NCBI RefSeq assembly: GCF_003478445.1
Contig: NZ_QUET01000025.1
Span: forward strand, 1-55,606
Length of the DNA: 55,606 bases
Source of the DNA: Roseburia sp. AM59-24XD
GTDB taxonomy: Bacteria > Bacillota > Clostridia > Lachnospirales > Lachnospiraceae
Direction of reading: 5' to 3'
In this document: positions 1-8,472 of the stretch, piece after piece
Layout of the letters: each line of letters opens with the position of its first letter
How positions within the stretch are numbered: the first letter of the stretch is position 1
Made by a program: the position numbers and the translations under genes
Notes under the pieces: generated by a model
Database searches by the model: none
What the model was told of the DNA's origin: nothing
The model's input: only the letters and a program-made list of their open reading frames with translations

Positions 1-21
1 TGTATGAGGTAAAACATAGAT

Positions 22-741
22 TTGAGTTTTTTCGACTTTGATTCTAGTGAGAAAGTAAAATATAATAAAGAGGTTTTTTATAATATTAAAGGATATGTTG
101 CCAGAATATATGACAATAATCAAAAGTCGGAGATTAAGGCTTTTTTGTCTATGTTTAGAAGAGCTATTATTTCTGGAAAACTTGATTTTGATGAAGAGGA
201 GAAAATTGATTTAAAAACACATACAATAGCGTATATGTTACAGTTGGCTTGTTTGGAACCGATATTTGCATCGCGTTGTTATAGAGTTATAATTGAGATA
301 TTAGATTTAATTAATAAAGATGATAGAAAGGATGAAATTATTACTTTATTAAAATCAAAAAATGAATATATAAATTCTACATATCATGATTCGCTCTTGC
401 AGATATGGCATTATTACGTTTTGAGCAAATATGATAATAAAGCTAATATTAAATGGTTAATAAGTAGCTTTGGTGGAGATGAAATAAATCCTATTATTTT
501 ATCAATGTTTGTAAAAGAAGAGAAGGCAGCGAATAAAGAAGTGTTTTGCTATATAAAAGACACATACTCTGCACATGTTCATAAAAAAGAAGAGAAGGAT
601 TTTTGGAAGAAAAGCATTATGTTTTCTAAATGGTGGTTGCCATTGCTGATTATATATTTAAGGGATGGAAAGAATTATTATAAATTTTATGAAAGCCAAC
701 ACTTTCATGAAATTTACAAGAAAATAAAAGAAGATCAATAA
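22..741 (+). CDS. Hypothetical protein, lysine-rich, 239 aa
   Basis: I do not recognise this protein. It is soluble-looking and rich in Lys, Asn, Ile and Glu, with no signal peptide or clear membrane segment; the pattern suggests a mostly helical fold. The start is TTG, with GAGGT about 11 bases upstream. An ATG read just before it ends at once in TAA, so a preceding gene may stop near base 13. Very AT-rich codon use matches the next 4 kb and differs from the rest of the window, so it probably belongs to the accessory island. A role in defence is only a guess from its neighbours. Confidence 0.6.
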   Translation: MSFFDFDSSEKVKYNKEVFYNIKGYVARIYDNNQKSEIKAFLSMFRRAIISGKLDFDEEEKIDLKTHTIAYMLQLACLEPIFASRCYRVIIEILDLINKDDRKDEIITLLKSKNEYINSTYHDSLLQIWHYYVLSKYDNKANIKWLISSFGGDEINPIILSMFVKEEKAANKEVFCYIKDTYSAHVHKKEEKDFWKKSIMFSKWWLPLLIIYLRDGKNYYKFYESQHFHEIYKKIKEDQ

Positions 742-857
742 ATTTGGTAAAAAACATGTTGGCTTGATGGTTGAAATGGTCCTCAAGATAAATGGTAGGA
801 ATAAATCTTTGATATGATTGATTAAAGAATAGCCTATAGAACAAAGGAGAATTTAGA

Positions 858-1349
858 ATGAATGGTAAATTAAGAAATATGACATCTTTGTATATATTGA
901 AAGATGATAAGGTGTTACTTTTGTATCGTCAAGGAAGCAGAGTGGTTAATGATAAGTGGGTAGGATCTGCAGGTGGTCATTTTGAGCCGGAAGAACTAAA
1001 TGATGCAAGAGCATGTGTGCTGAGAGAAATGCAAGAGGAATTGGGACTTACCCCGGATGATATATTTGAACTTGAGTTGCGCTATGTGACTTTGCGCAGG
1101 TGTAATGGAGAGATCAGACAAAATTATTATTTCTTTGCTAAACTTAGAGATGATGCTGATGTGAATATGCATTCCAATGAAGGAATTAGCCGATGGTTTG
1201 ATTTGTCAGAATTGAACTCTTTGGAAATGCCGTTTACCTCACGATACGTGATTGATCACTATATGAGAATTGGATGTAAAAATAGTGATTTATATGGTGG
1301 AGTTGCGGATGGAGAAAAAGTTAATTTTATAAAAATGCCAGAGTTTTGA
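858..1349 (+). CDS. Nudix hydrolase family protein
   Basis: Nudix proteins cleave nucleoside diphosphates linked to another group, for example oxidised dNTPs. Residues ~35-62 carry a Nudix-like box: a GGHFEPEE start, then LREMQEELGL supplying the REUxEExGU half that binds the divalent metal. The loop between the halves is about two residues longer than the textbook GX5EX7REUXEEXGU spacing, so substrate and even activity are uncertain. Length (163 aa) is normal for a single-domain Nudix protein. The ATG follows an AAAGGAGA ribosome site. It is transcribed toward the restriction-modification gene but a separate promoter lies between them. Nudix genes are common passengers in defence islands. 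Confidence 0.85.
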   Translation: MNGKLRNMTSLYILKDDKVLLLYRQGSRVVNDKWVGSAGGHFEPEELNDARACVLREMQEELGLTPDDIFELELRYVTLRRCNGEIRQNYYFFAKLRDDADVNMHSNEGISRWFDLSELNSLEMPFTSRYVIDHYMRIGCKNSDLYGGVADGEKVNFIKMPEF

Positions 1350-1414
1350 TTGTCATGGCGAAGATGGTGATAAAAATGTAGCCTAAAAGAATTATTAGAG
1401 TCACATAAAAACAC

Positions 1415-1462
1415 TTGTTTGTGCAACAAAGTATTGACATTGCCATACAACGGACTTATGAT
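1415..1462 (+). promoter_or_regulatory. Promoter with upstream palindrome for the RHH-RM operon
   Basis: A near-consensus sigma-A promoter is visible: TTGACA at 1434-1439, a 17-base spacer, and TATGAT at 1457-1462. Just upstream, TTGTT-N5-AACAA (1415-1429) forms a short palindrome that could be an operator. The promoter lies 28 bases before the small ribbon-helix-helix gene, which is a natural candidate for an autoregulator. The repressor-operator link is inference. Confidence 0.7.
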
Positions 1463-1490
1463 AGCTATATGAAATGGAGGAACAAATGAG

Positions 1491-1673
1491 ATGAAAAAGT
1501 CAATTTCAATTAGTATAAGAGTAAGTGAAGAAGAATTAGAGAAATTCAAGCAGGCAGCCCGATTGGAGGCATATGCATCATATAGCGAGTTTGTAAGAAG
1601 AACAGCATTAATAGAAGCAGCCAGAATAATTAAAGAGAATAACGAAGGAGAGAATATCTATGAACATAATTAG
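1491..1673 (+). CDS. Small ribbon-helix-helix-like protein, possible RM control protein
   Basis: This 60-aa protein begins [19 protein letters not shown], the short beta strand of hydrophobic/basic residues followed by a helix typical of Arc/MetJ or MobC-type ribbon-helix-helix DNA-binding proteins; a second helix follows around residues 24-50. ATG with TGGAGG ribosome site. Its last 14 bases overlap the methyltransferase-endonuclease start, so the two are translationally coupled. Restriction-modification genes often carry a small control protein; here an RHH protein takes the place usually held by an HTH C-protein. An alternative is a remnant mobilisation (MobC-like) or antitoxin protein. 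Confidence 0.7.
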   Translation: MKKSISISIRVSEEELEKFKQAARLEAYASYSEFVRRTALIEAARIIKENNEGENIYEHN

Positions 1674-3678
1674 TTTGTTTAGCGGCTGTGGTGGTTTGGA
1701 TTTGGGATTTGAAATGGCAGGATTTGACATTCCGGTTGCAAATGAATTTGACGATAAAATATGGGCTACATATAAAGCTAATCATCCCTCTACTCATTTG
1801 ATTGAGGGAGATGTAAGAAAAGTGACAAAAGAAGATATTGAACAGTTTATAACTGGCGAAGTTGATGGGATTATAGGTGGACCTCCTTGTCAGTCATGGT
1901 CTGAGGCGGGTTCATTAAAAGGGATTAAAGATTCCAGAGGACAGTTGTTTTTTGATTATATTAGAATACTCGAGGAATTTAAGCCTAAGTTTTTTCTTGC
2001 AGAAAATGTGAGAGGTATGTTAGCGAACAGACATTCCGAAGCGGTACAGAATATACTTAATCTTTTTGATGAGGCAGGATATGATGTATCGTTTACCCTT
2101 GTGAATGCAAAGGATTATGGGGTTGCCGAAGAAAGAAAGAGAGTATTTTATATAGGATTCAGGAAAGATTTAAAGATTGATTTTGGATTTCCTAAGGGCT
2201 CTACGAAAGAGGATGATAAGAAAATTACCCTTCGTGATATTATATGGGATTTGCAAGATACGGCGGTTCCATCAGGAGAGAAAAATCATCACAATCCAGA
2301 AGCAATCAATAACAATGAATATTACACAGGAGCATATTCTCCGATATTTATGAGTCGTAATAGAGTTAAGGCATGGGATGAACAAGCATTTACAGTGCAA
2401 GCGTCAGGAAGGCAATGTCAGCTTCATCCTCAAGCACCTAAAATGGTTAAGGTAGGACAGAATGATTGCAGATTCGTGGAAGGCAAAGAACATCTTTATC
2501 GTCGAATGACTATTAGAGAGGTTGCTAGAGTGCAAGGATTTCCTGATGATTTCAAGTTTATGTACGAAGATACCAATACGGCTTACAAAATGATTGGAAA
2601 TGCGGTTCCGGTGAATCTTGCATATGAAATTGCGGTCGCAATAAAGAAATATTTAGAAGGTAAAGGCTCTGAGGTTGTTGTAGATATTGAGGTTGTGGAT
2701 GCGAAGGAGGTTAATAAGAGAAAGGTGAGCACAAGGAGTAATGATCAAGGTAGGGCATACGAGCATGCTTGTATGCTGGCAATGTGTGAAAGAATACAGG
2801 ATGTACGAAATATAAGAATAGTTGATAATTCTAGTTTACATGCGAATGAAAAGGCGTGGAAGCTTATGGATGAAGAGACACAACAGGTATTTATGACTTC
2901 GGCGGAAGCTGCTGTTGGTGCAGTAATTAAGATGGAACCTAAAATATTAGAGAATGATAATGATGACTTGATATTGGAATTCCAGCAGGATAGAGCCGGT
3001 GTAAAGGGCGATGTTAGAGATATTGTCATTCGTAGAAACGATATTGGATGGGAAATTGGCTTAAGTATCAAACATAATCACGATGCTGTAAAACACAGTA
3101 GATTGAGTCATAAGATTGATTTTGGAAAAGAATGGTTTGGTTTGCCTTGCAGTGATGATTACTGGGATGCTGTTAAACCTATATTTGATATGCTTAAGGA
3201 CAAGAAAGATCGTGGAGTAAGATGGTCTGACATGGATGATAAAAATGAAAAAGTATATGTACCGTTATTACAGGCATTTATGGATGAAATTAACAGAGCA
3301 TACAAAGAAGATTCGAATATACCACGTAAAATGATTGAGTATCTTATTGGCACAGAGGATTATTATAAGATTGTTAGTCGTGACAATAAGAAACTTACAT
3401 CGGTTTATACTTTCAATATGCATAATACATTGGATATGGAAAGTGAAGATATGAGATCAGAGACTGTCGTTCCTGTTGTAGAATTGCCGATAAGAATTGA
3501 AACAATTCGCTTTAAACAAGGGAGTCGTAATACTGTAGAAATGTTTATGGACAATAATTGGCAATTAAGTTTCAGAATTCATAATGCAAGTACAAAGGTT
3601 GAACCAAGTCTGAAATTTGATATACAGTTTATTAAAATGCCGACATCTATATTAAATATAGAGTGTCAATGGCAATAA
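1660..3678 (+). CDS. Fused C5-cytosine methyltransferase / HaeIII-family restriction endonuclease
   Basis: A single 672-aa chain joins both halves of a type II restriction-modification system. Residues ~1-335 are a DNA (cytosine-5) methyltransferase: motif [12 protein letters not shown] (residue 7 on), motif [10 protein letters not shown] with catalytic Cys77, motif VI ENV (115-117), motif VIII EERKRVF, motif [14 protein letters not shown]. The target-recognition stretch around [19 protein letters not shown] closely matches M.HaeIII as I recall it, so the target is very likely GGCC. From ~residue 350 the chain matches the HaeIII endonuclease family, with the [10 protein letters not shown] and [20 protein letters not shown] motifs; the D and E-x-K residues are probably the nuclease site. 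The two parts are normally separate genes. No internal stop or frameshift separates them. It is preceded by a coupled RHH gene and followed within two bases by an ASCH-like gene. Confidence 0.95.
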   Translation: MNIISLFSGCGGLDLGFEMAGFDIPVANEFDDKIWATYKANHPSTHLIEGDVRKVTKEDIEQFITGEVDGIIGGPPCQSWSEAGSLKGIKDSRGQLFFDYIRILEEFKPKFFLAENVRGMLANRHSEAVQNILNLFDEAGYDVSFTLVNAKDYGVAEERKRVFYIGFRKDLKIDFGFPKGSTKEDDKKITLRDIIWDLQDTAVPSGEKNHHNPEAINNNEYYTGAYSPIFMSRNRVKAWDEQAFTVQASGRQCQLHPQAPKMVKVGQNDCRFVEGKEHLYRRMTIREVARVQGFPDDFKFMYEDTNTAYKMIGNAVPVNLAYEIAVAIKKYLEGKGSEVVVDIEVVDAKEVNKRKVSTRSNDQGRAYEHACMLAMCERIQDVRNIRIVDNSSLHANEKAWKLMDEETQQVFMTSAEAAVGAVIKMEPKILENDNDDLILEFQQDRAGVKGDVRDIVIRRNDIGWEIGLSIKHNHDAVKHSRLSHKIDFGKEWFGLPCSDDYWDAVKPIFDMLKDKKDRGVRWSDMDDKNEKVYVPLLQAFMDEINRAYKEDSNIPRKMIEYLIGTEDYYKIVSRDNKKLTSVYTFNMHNTLDMESEDMRSETVVPVVELPIRIETIRFKQGSRNTVEMFMDNNWQLSFRIHNASTKVEPSLKFDIQFIKMPTSILNIECQWQ

Positions 3679-3691
3679 GGTGGTGTACATT

Positions 3692-4162
3692 TTGAGAAAA
3701 ATGCTTTTAAGCTTCAGACCAGAAGTATACGAAAAAATTAAAGCGGGTCAGAAGATATTTGAACATAGAAGAAACTTTCCAGATGAATCTGTGATGGCAT
3801 ATATGTATGTTAGCTCACCAGTAAAGGCGATTACGGGGATTGTATATTTGGGGAAAAGACATTGTTTATTCGACTGGTTGGAAAAGTTTAAAGATGATAG
3901 TGATGCTGTTACACGAATAAAAGAATATATAGAAACTTATCATTATAGATATGCAATGGAAATAGAAAAGTTTCAAGAGACATCTCAGATAGCATTAGAT
4001 GATTTAAGAGAAAATGTTCCCGGATTTGTAGCACCGCAGATGTATATATATTTGGATAATACAGAATTGTTGGAGTATATAGATAGTAACTTGAAAATGG
4101 CAGATTTGCAGGTAAAACATTTGTTTGAAAGAATAGAGGCTTGTCAGGTTTGCAAGCACTAA
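3692..4162 (+). CDS. ASCH/PUA-like domain protein
   Basis: The N-terminus (MLLSFRPEVYEKIKAGQKIFEHRR, a Kx-E-R pattern after a beta strand) matches ASCH/PUA-like RNA-binding folds, related to predicted regulators of the COG4933 type; later parts (VKAITGIVYLGKRH) fit the same barrel. The function is unknown: ASCH proteins bind RNA or modified bases. A GTG at 3680 is possible, but AAGGTGG overlapping the upstream stop codon places the ribosome best on TTG 3692, giving 156 aa. It sits directly behind the methyltransferase-endonuclease and is probably co-transcribed. A role in sensing modified nucleotides is speculation. Confidence 0.6.
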   Translation: MRKMLLSFRPEVYEKIKAGQKIFEHRRNFPDESVMAYMYVSSPVKAITGIVYLGKRHCLFDWLEKFKDDSDAVTRIKEYIETYHYRYAMEIEKFQETSQIALDDLRENVPGFVAPQMYIYLDNTELLEYIDSNLKMADLQVKHLFERIEACQVCKH

Positions 4163-4225
4163 TTATGTGTTTGCTAGAGAGGTGAGAATTAACGTTTTAT
4201 AAAAAAATATGATTGTTATGATATA

Positions 4226-4675
4226 TTGGAATATACATTTTATGCAAAAGGAATAGGAGATGAAATATTGGCTGATTATGAGGGTCAGGTGGAATTTGAT
4301 GAGACCAAGATGCCAGTCTTTGATGCAGATAATGATGATTTTACATTGACTCTGTATAATCTGAATTATGGACATAATTATATTATGAATGTAAATGATA
4401 TTCAGGGTGATAACAGGATTGATACTCAAGATGGCGCTCAAGGTGGCATTCAAGATGGCACTCAAGATGGCACTCAAGATGGCACTCAAGGTGGCACTCA
4501 AGATAAATTGCAGGAACAAATCTTTGATATGATTAAAGATAATCCTCAAATTTCTACATCAGAAATGGCAACAAAGTTAGGGGTTGGTGTAAGAACTGTG
4601 AAGAGAAGAATTAAGCAAATGACGAATATTGTATATGTAGGAAGTGGGTATAGTGGTCACTGGGAGATTAAATAG
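4226..4675 (+). pseudogene. C-terminal winged-helix fragment of an AlbA_2/RecG-like regulator, with repeat linker
   Basis: The reading frame opens after a stop at 4190 and has no good start: TTG 4226 lacks a ribosome site, while a GAGAGGTGAG site sits ~40 bases upstream. The product has a short beta-rich segment (FTLTLYNLNYG), a linker of repeated (D/G)GTQ units, and a C-terminal winged helix (ISTSEMATKLGVGVRTVKRR). This layout matches the tail of Clostridial AlbA_2 / RecG-like ATP-binding transcriptional regulators, whose N-terminal ATPase is absent here. I therefore read it as a truncated remnant. A short stand-alone DNA-binding protein is the alternative. Confidence 0.55.
4424..4504 (+). 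repeat. 12-bp tandem repeat, ~6.75 copies
   Basis: Units of the type ACTCAAGATGGC repeat in frame, encoding TQDG/TQGG. One unit starts ATT and one GCT, and two carry GGT in place of GAT. Being a multiple of three, copy-number change would only lengthen or shorten the protein linker. Confidence 0.95.
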
Positions 4676-4743
4676 CGAAGATTTAGGTTGAACCGGAGGT
4701 TTGAAATGTATTTTTATGTTAGGCCGTAGGTGGGGGATATAAT

Positions 4744-5013
4744 ATGGTGCAATCTATGAAATACAATATCGGAGAAATAGTATGTGTGATCGAAAGACTA
4801 GATGAATTGGCATATAACACATATAAACCTATAGTTGAAAATATATGCATAAGAAAAGCATCGGAATTGGAAGTGGAACATTTGTTGGATTATATGGTCG
4901 GAATATGTAATAGCGACAGAATGGTTGAGTTATTTAAGCGGGTATGTAGAAAGTATATATATTTATATCCGGAAATAATTACATCAGCAATATACACATA
5001 CAAAGAGATGTAG
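4744..5013 (+). CDS. Hypothetical protein, 89 aa
   Basis: I do not recognise it. ATG follows GTGGGGGATATA, a usable ribosome site. The product is rich in Ile, Glu, Tyr and Cys, looks helical and soluble, and has no signal peptide. It is the last gene of the AT-rich island and probably belongs with it. Confidence 0.5.
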   Translation: MVQSMKYNIGEIVCVIERLDELAYNTYKPIVENICIRKASELEVEHLLDYMVGICNSDRMVELFKRVCRKYIYLYPEIITSAIYTYKEM

Positions 5014-5041
5014 CCGTTGCCCTGCTCATTGCTACGATCAG

Positions 5042-5078
5042 GAACTTAATTGAGAACAATGCGACTACAATTAAGTTC
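5042..5078. repeat. 11-bp perfect inverted repeat at the island boundary
   Basis: GAACTTAATTG and its exact complement CAATTAAGTTC are separated by 15 bases. There is no U-tract after the stem, so it is a weak terminator candidate. It lies where base composition switches from the AT-rich island to normal sequence, so a boundary or recombination site is another option. A TATAAT at 5108-5113 may be the -10 of the following surface-protein gene, but its -35 is poor. Confidence 0.6.
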
Positions 5079-5154
5079 AAGGAAATGATTTCTTTTGAAT
5101 ATGATGGTATAATAGGATAAATCATTAAGAATCAATTCCACCAGAAAGGAGCCC

Positions 5155-7758
5155 ATGAAAATGAAAACACCACACACCTATCTCATACTCCCCCTCCTGT
5201 GCTTATTCCTGCTGTTCGCCCCGCTGACAGCCGCAGCCACCGCACAGGCTTCCGGCAGCGTCCGGCAAGCGAATGCGGTCACCGAGGTGACGCTGTACGA
5301 TATGGACAGTTCATACGCCGAGGTGGTTTCCGTGCCTGCGTCCATGTCGCGGAGCTACCGGATTCCGCAGGACGGGACGGCAACGTACCGGGTTACGTCC
5401 GGCAGGAATTGCGTGCAGGTGTCAGCGGATGGACTGGTGACGACTGCGCGGACTTACTGGAAGAAAGGAAATGGTTATTCTTACTCGGTTTCGGAGGGAG
5501 AGGATTACGATTACTACACGGTTGAGCCGGGCGATGCGGAAATTACCGTGACCTCCGGAAGTGAGACTTGGACGTTGACCGTGCATGTGAAGGATTACGC
5601 CGAGGTTTATGTGGATCATGTGATGGATGCGTACATCACGGCAAATATTACGGCGGATATGAGTGACAGTGAGATTGCGGAGGCGATTGTGAAGTTTCCG
5701 GCGCAGTATGATTACAATTACAGATACCAGAGTGCACTCAGCATGGTGATCTACGGAGGCGGCGACTGTTGGGCGAGCACGAACACGATCATCCGGCTGG
5801 CAAAGAGAATGGGTTATGATGCTTGGACGAGAAGAGCCAATCAGGATGTCGGGGCAGGCAGTGGTCATGTGAATGCGCTGGTGGAGATCGGCGGCTGTTA
5901 TTATGAGCTGGAGGCGGGCTATTCTTCCGGAAAGGATGAGAATGGTTTTCGTCCGTATGATGTGAAGAAAAGAAATTCTCTTTTTAGTTACTACACGACA
6001 TATGAGAAAAAAGCGGTTGTTTATCAGTATGATGGGAAAACGTCCGAGGGAGAGATTGAGATTCCGTCCCGGCTTGGAGGATATCCGGTGACGGCGTTGG
6101 CGAAGTCGGCACTGGCGGGAACAGATTTTACGAAGGTGGTGCTGCCGGATACGCTGGAGAAGATTGGTGATTATGCGTTTAGTGCCTGCAGCAAACTGCG
6201 GGAGATTACGATCCCGGCATCGGTTGAGGCACTTGGAAACGGTGTGTTTACGCAGTGTGATGCGCTGGAGGAGTTTTCGATTGATCTGGCGAATCCTTAT
6301 CTTAAGGAAACGAATCATGTGATCTATACGGCGGATGGAAAGACTTTGGTTGCGGCGGCAGGAAGAACCGATGAACGTATTGCTGTGCCGTTGACGGTGG
6401 AGAAGATTCAAAGCTATGCGTTTTATAATTGTGATACGTTGAAGGCGATTACGATTCCGGAATCTGTCCGGGAATTGGGAGAGGGCTGTTTTGGCGGCTG
6501 TGCGCATTTGAATCAGGTGGAGCTGCAGGACGGACTTGAGGTGATTGGCGCATATTGTTTCCGGGATAATTTTGATCTGTCAGTGATCCGGATTCCGTCG
6601 ACGGTGAAACAGCTTCAGGCGGCGGCTTTTTATGGAGATTACAATCTGAGAAAGATTTATTTTTGTGGCGATGCACCGGAGTTTGGTTCGCAGATCAGTG
6701 GTACATATTATGACCGGGTATTTTACGGATGCGCAAAGGGCATGGAGGCGTACTATCCGGCTGCATACAGCACATGGGATGATACTGTGCTTTCGGATCA
6801 TGACGGAAACGGTGTTGTCTGGGCGAACTGGACGAAGGGCAGCCTGAGCTCGATTGAGGATGCCGAGGTGACGCTCGATCGTGAAATATATGAGTATACC
6901 GGTGGGATTGTCCGCCCGGAGAAGATTACAGTTCGTATGGCAGGAAAGCTTCTGTCCGAGGGAGAGGATTATCTGGTGACATATCCGATTGCCGGAGAAT
7001 ATACGGAGGGAACGGCGACCGTCCTGATTATCGGAACCGGAGTTTACCGGGGCGTTAAAGTTGTAAATTATACGATTCGCAGAGCAGGTAGCGATACACC
7101 GGGCGTCACAGAATCACCGCATCCGGGAGCAAGCAGCACGCCGGGAAGTGCCGATCAGCCATACCCGGGGGCAAGCAGCACGCCGGGAAGCAGTGATCAG
7201 CCATACCCGGGAGCAAGCAGCACGCCGGGAAGCACCGAGCAGCTATACCCGGGAACAACAAGTACTGCTGCACCGGCAAGAACGATGAGTCCGGAGGAAG
7301 AGGAGGAGTTTCTGGCGTGGCTCCTCGGATATTCAAAGCCACAGAGAACGGCGACGCCATCCGCCAGTCCTTCTGCCGATGCAGAGGATGAGGAGGAAGA
7401 TCCAAACCTTGGAGAGAAGTTCATTTACAAGAATGCGGTGTACTGCGTGACCGGAACGAAACAGGTTTCCTTCTGCAGACCGACGAAAAGCAGAAAGCAG
7501 GTGACCATACCGGCGAGCGTTGTGTTCTGCCAGAAGAGATATAAGGTGACGTCGATCGACGCGAAGGCATGTGCCGGGGATACGAAGCTTACCCGGGTTA
7601 CCATCGGGAAAAATGTGACCCGGATCGGCAAGAGGGCGTTTTGGAAATGCAAGAAGCTTAAAAAGGTTATTTACAAAGGAAAAAAGATAAGGAAGAAAAA
7701 CATCGGAAAACAGGCATTTTCCGGAACAAAAATAAAAAATCATAAAAGAGTATTGTAA
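5155..7758 (+). CDS. Secreted BspA-type LRR_5 protein with transglutaminase-like domain
   Basis: An 867-aa exported protein. Residues 1-32 are a signal peptide. A beta-rich N-terminal part is followed by a transglutaminase/cysteine-protease-like core: GGGDCWAS (Cys205), GSGHVNALVEI (His238) and YYELEAGY, where the usual third acidic residue is Glu. Residues ~290-545 are LRR_5 (TpLRR/BspA) repeats, for example EKIGDYAFSACSKLREITIP. A beta domain, then a Pro/Gly/Ser linker of 14-residue repeats, then a second lysine-rich LRR_5 block (~765-867). There is no LPXTG motif; the basic C-terminus may hold it to the wall. Start ATG behind AGAAAGGAG. Such proteins usually act in adhesion or peptide/wall processing. 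An intact Cys-His pair suggests the domain is active. Confidence 0.88.
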   Translation: MKMKTPHTYLILPLLCLFLLFAPLTAAATAQASGSVRQANAVTEVTLYDMDSSYAEVVSVPASMSRSYRIPQDGTATYRVTSGRNCVQVSADGLVTTARTYWKKGNGYSYSVSEGEDYDYYTVEPGDAEITVTSGSETWTLTVHVKDYAEVYVDHVMDAYITANITADMSDSEIAEAIVKFPAQYDYNYRYQSALSMVIYGGGDCWASTNTIIRLAKRMGYDAWTRRANQDVGAGSGHVNALVEIGGCYYELEAGYSSGKDENGFRPYDVKKRNSLFSYYTTYEKKAVVYQYDGKTSEGEIEIPSRLGGYPVTALAKSALAGTDFTKVVLPDTLEKIGDYAFSACSKLREITIPASVEALGNGVFTQCDALEEFSIDLANPYLKETNHVIYTADGKTLVAAAGRTDERIAVPLTVEKIQSYAFYNCDTLKAITIPESVRELGEGCFGGCAHLNQVELQDGLEVIGAYCFRDNFDLSVIRIPSTVKQLQAAAFYGDYNLRKIYFCGDAPEFGSQISGTYYDRVFYGCAKGMEAYYPAAYSTWDDTVLSDHDGNGVVWANWTKGSLSSIEDAEVTLDREIYEYTGGIVRPEKITVRMAGKLLSEGEDYLVTYPIAGEYTEGTATVLIIGTGVYRGVKVVNYTIRRAGSDTPGVTESPHPGASSTPGSADQPYPGASSTPGSSDQPYPGASSTPGSTEQLYPGTTSTAAPARTMSPEEEEEFLAWLLGYSKPQRTATPSASPSADAEDEEEDPNLGEKFIYKNAVYCVTGTKQVSFCRPTKSRKQVTIPASVVFCQKRYKVTSIDAKACAGDTKLTRVTIGKNVTRIGKRAFWKCKKLKKVIYKGKKIRKKNIGKQAFSGTKIKNHKRVL
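7117..7254 (+). repeat. 42-bp in-frame tandem repeat (3 copies plus partial)
   Basis: Units at 7117-7158, 7159-7200 and 7201-7242 encode variants of PYPGASSTPGSADQ; a fourth decays after YPG. It forms a flexible linker between folded parts of the surface protein and could vary in copy number between strains without breaking the frame. Confidence 0.95.
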
Positions 7759-7795
7759 GCCGTTGATGCACGAAATGAACTAAGGTTTAAATTTT

Positions 7796-7817
7796 GCCCG
7801 CTGAATAGCGGGCATTT
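7796..7817 (+). terminator. Rho-independent terminator of the LRR_5 gene
   Basis: GCCCGCT, loop GAAT, AGCGGGC, then ATTTT. A perfect 7-bp GC-rich stem just after the plus-strand gene, between converging genes. The U-tract favours plus-strand use. Confidence 0.85.
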
Positions 7818-7833
7818 TAGTATAAAAAAGATT

Positions 7834-8391
7834 TTAATAAACGTCGTTATAAATAATCGCTTCCTTCACGGCATCAGCAGTCGCTTTATCTTTCAGTGCT
7901 GCGATGATGGCTCCCGCAAATTCAATGCAGGTACCCATGCCGCGGCTGGTGATCACGTTGTCGTCTGTGACAACCGGCTGCTTCACATAATCGCCGGTCG
8001 CAAGCTTGTCTGCAAACGAAGGATAGCAGGTTGCTTTCTTGCCTTCCAGGATTCCAAGCTCGCCAAGAACGGTCGGAGCGGCGCAGACAGCAGCAACCTT
8101 CTTGCCGTTTGCAGCAAATTCCTTGAGCTTTTCGCAGAGAGCGGTGCAGGCGCGAAGATTTGGAGTGCCCGGAATACCACCCGGAAGGATCAGCATTTCT
8201 GCTTCCTCAAAGTTGACCTCGGAAAGAGTCTTGTCTGCGGTGATCGTGACGTTGTGGGAACTGGTAACCTCTTTCTGATCTGTGATGGATACCATATCAA
8301 TGGAAATTTTGGCGCGGCGGAGCATATCTACTACCGTCAGCATTTCCACCTCTTCATAACCGGTTGCCAAAAAAATACATGCTTGTGCCAT
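7834..8391 (-). CDS. DJ-1/PfpI family protein (ThiJ-like)
   Basis: The 185-aa chain is a full DJ-1/PfpI fold: N-terminal GYEEVEM with the conserved Glu, ILPGGIPG around residue 70, and the nucleophile elbow AAVCAAPTVLG with Cys103. Family members act as glyoxalases/deglycases or redox chaperones, and the clade with this spacing is often annotated as 4-methyl-5-thiazole monophosphate protein; the exact activity cannot be told. The ATG has an AAAGGAGG site. It lies 81 bases downstream of trmB on the same strand and may be co-transcribed with it. Confidence 0.92.
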   Translation of the reverse strand: MAQACIFLATGYEEVEMLTVVDMLRRAKISIDMVSITDQKEVTSSHNVTITADKTLSEVNFEEAEMLILPGGIPGTPNLRACTALCEKLKEFAANGKKVAAVCAAPTVLGELGILEGKKATCYPSFADKLATGDYVKQPVVTDDNVITSRGMGTCIEFAGAIIAALKDKATADAVKEAIIYNDVY

Positions 8392-8472
8392 AATGAATTA
8401 CCTCCTTTATCATTGAAAAGTTTATTGTCTGATTTTATAAAATTGCTGCGTTCCAAAAGAAATTATATTGTC

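Noticed and set aside
4424..4504. CRISPR array
   Set aside because: The 12-bp units are contiguous and coding, without spacers. No CRISPR array was seen anywhere in the window.
5422..6507. Long minus-strand frame opposite the LRR_5 gene (361 codons)
   Set aside because: It mirrors a strongly coding plus-strand gene, has arginine/isoleucine-rich nonsense composition, and no ribosome site.
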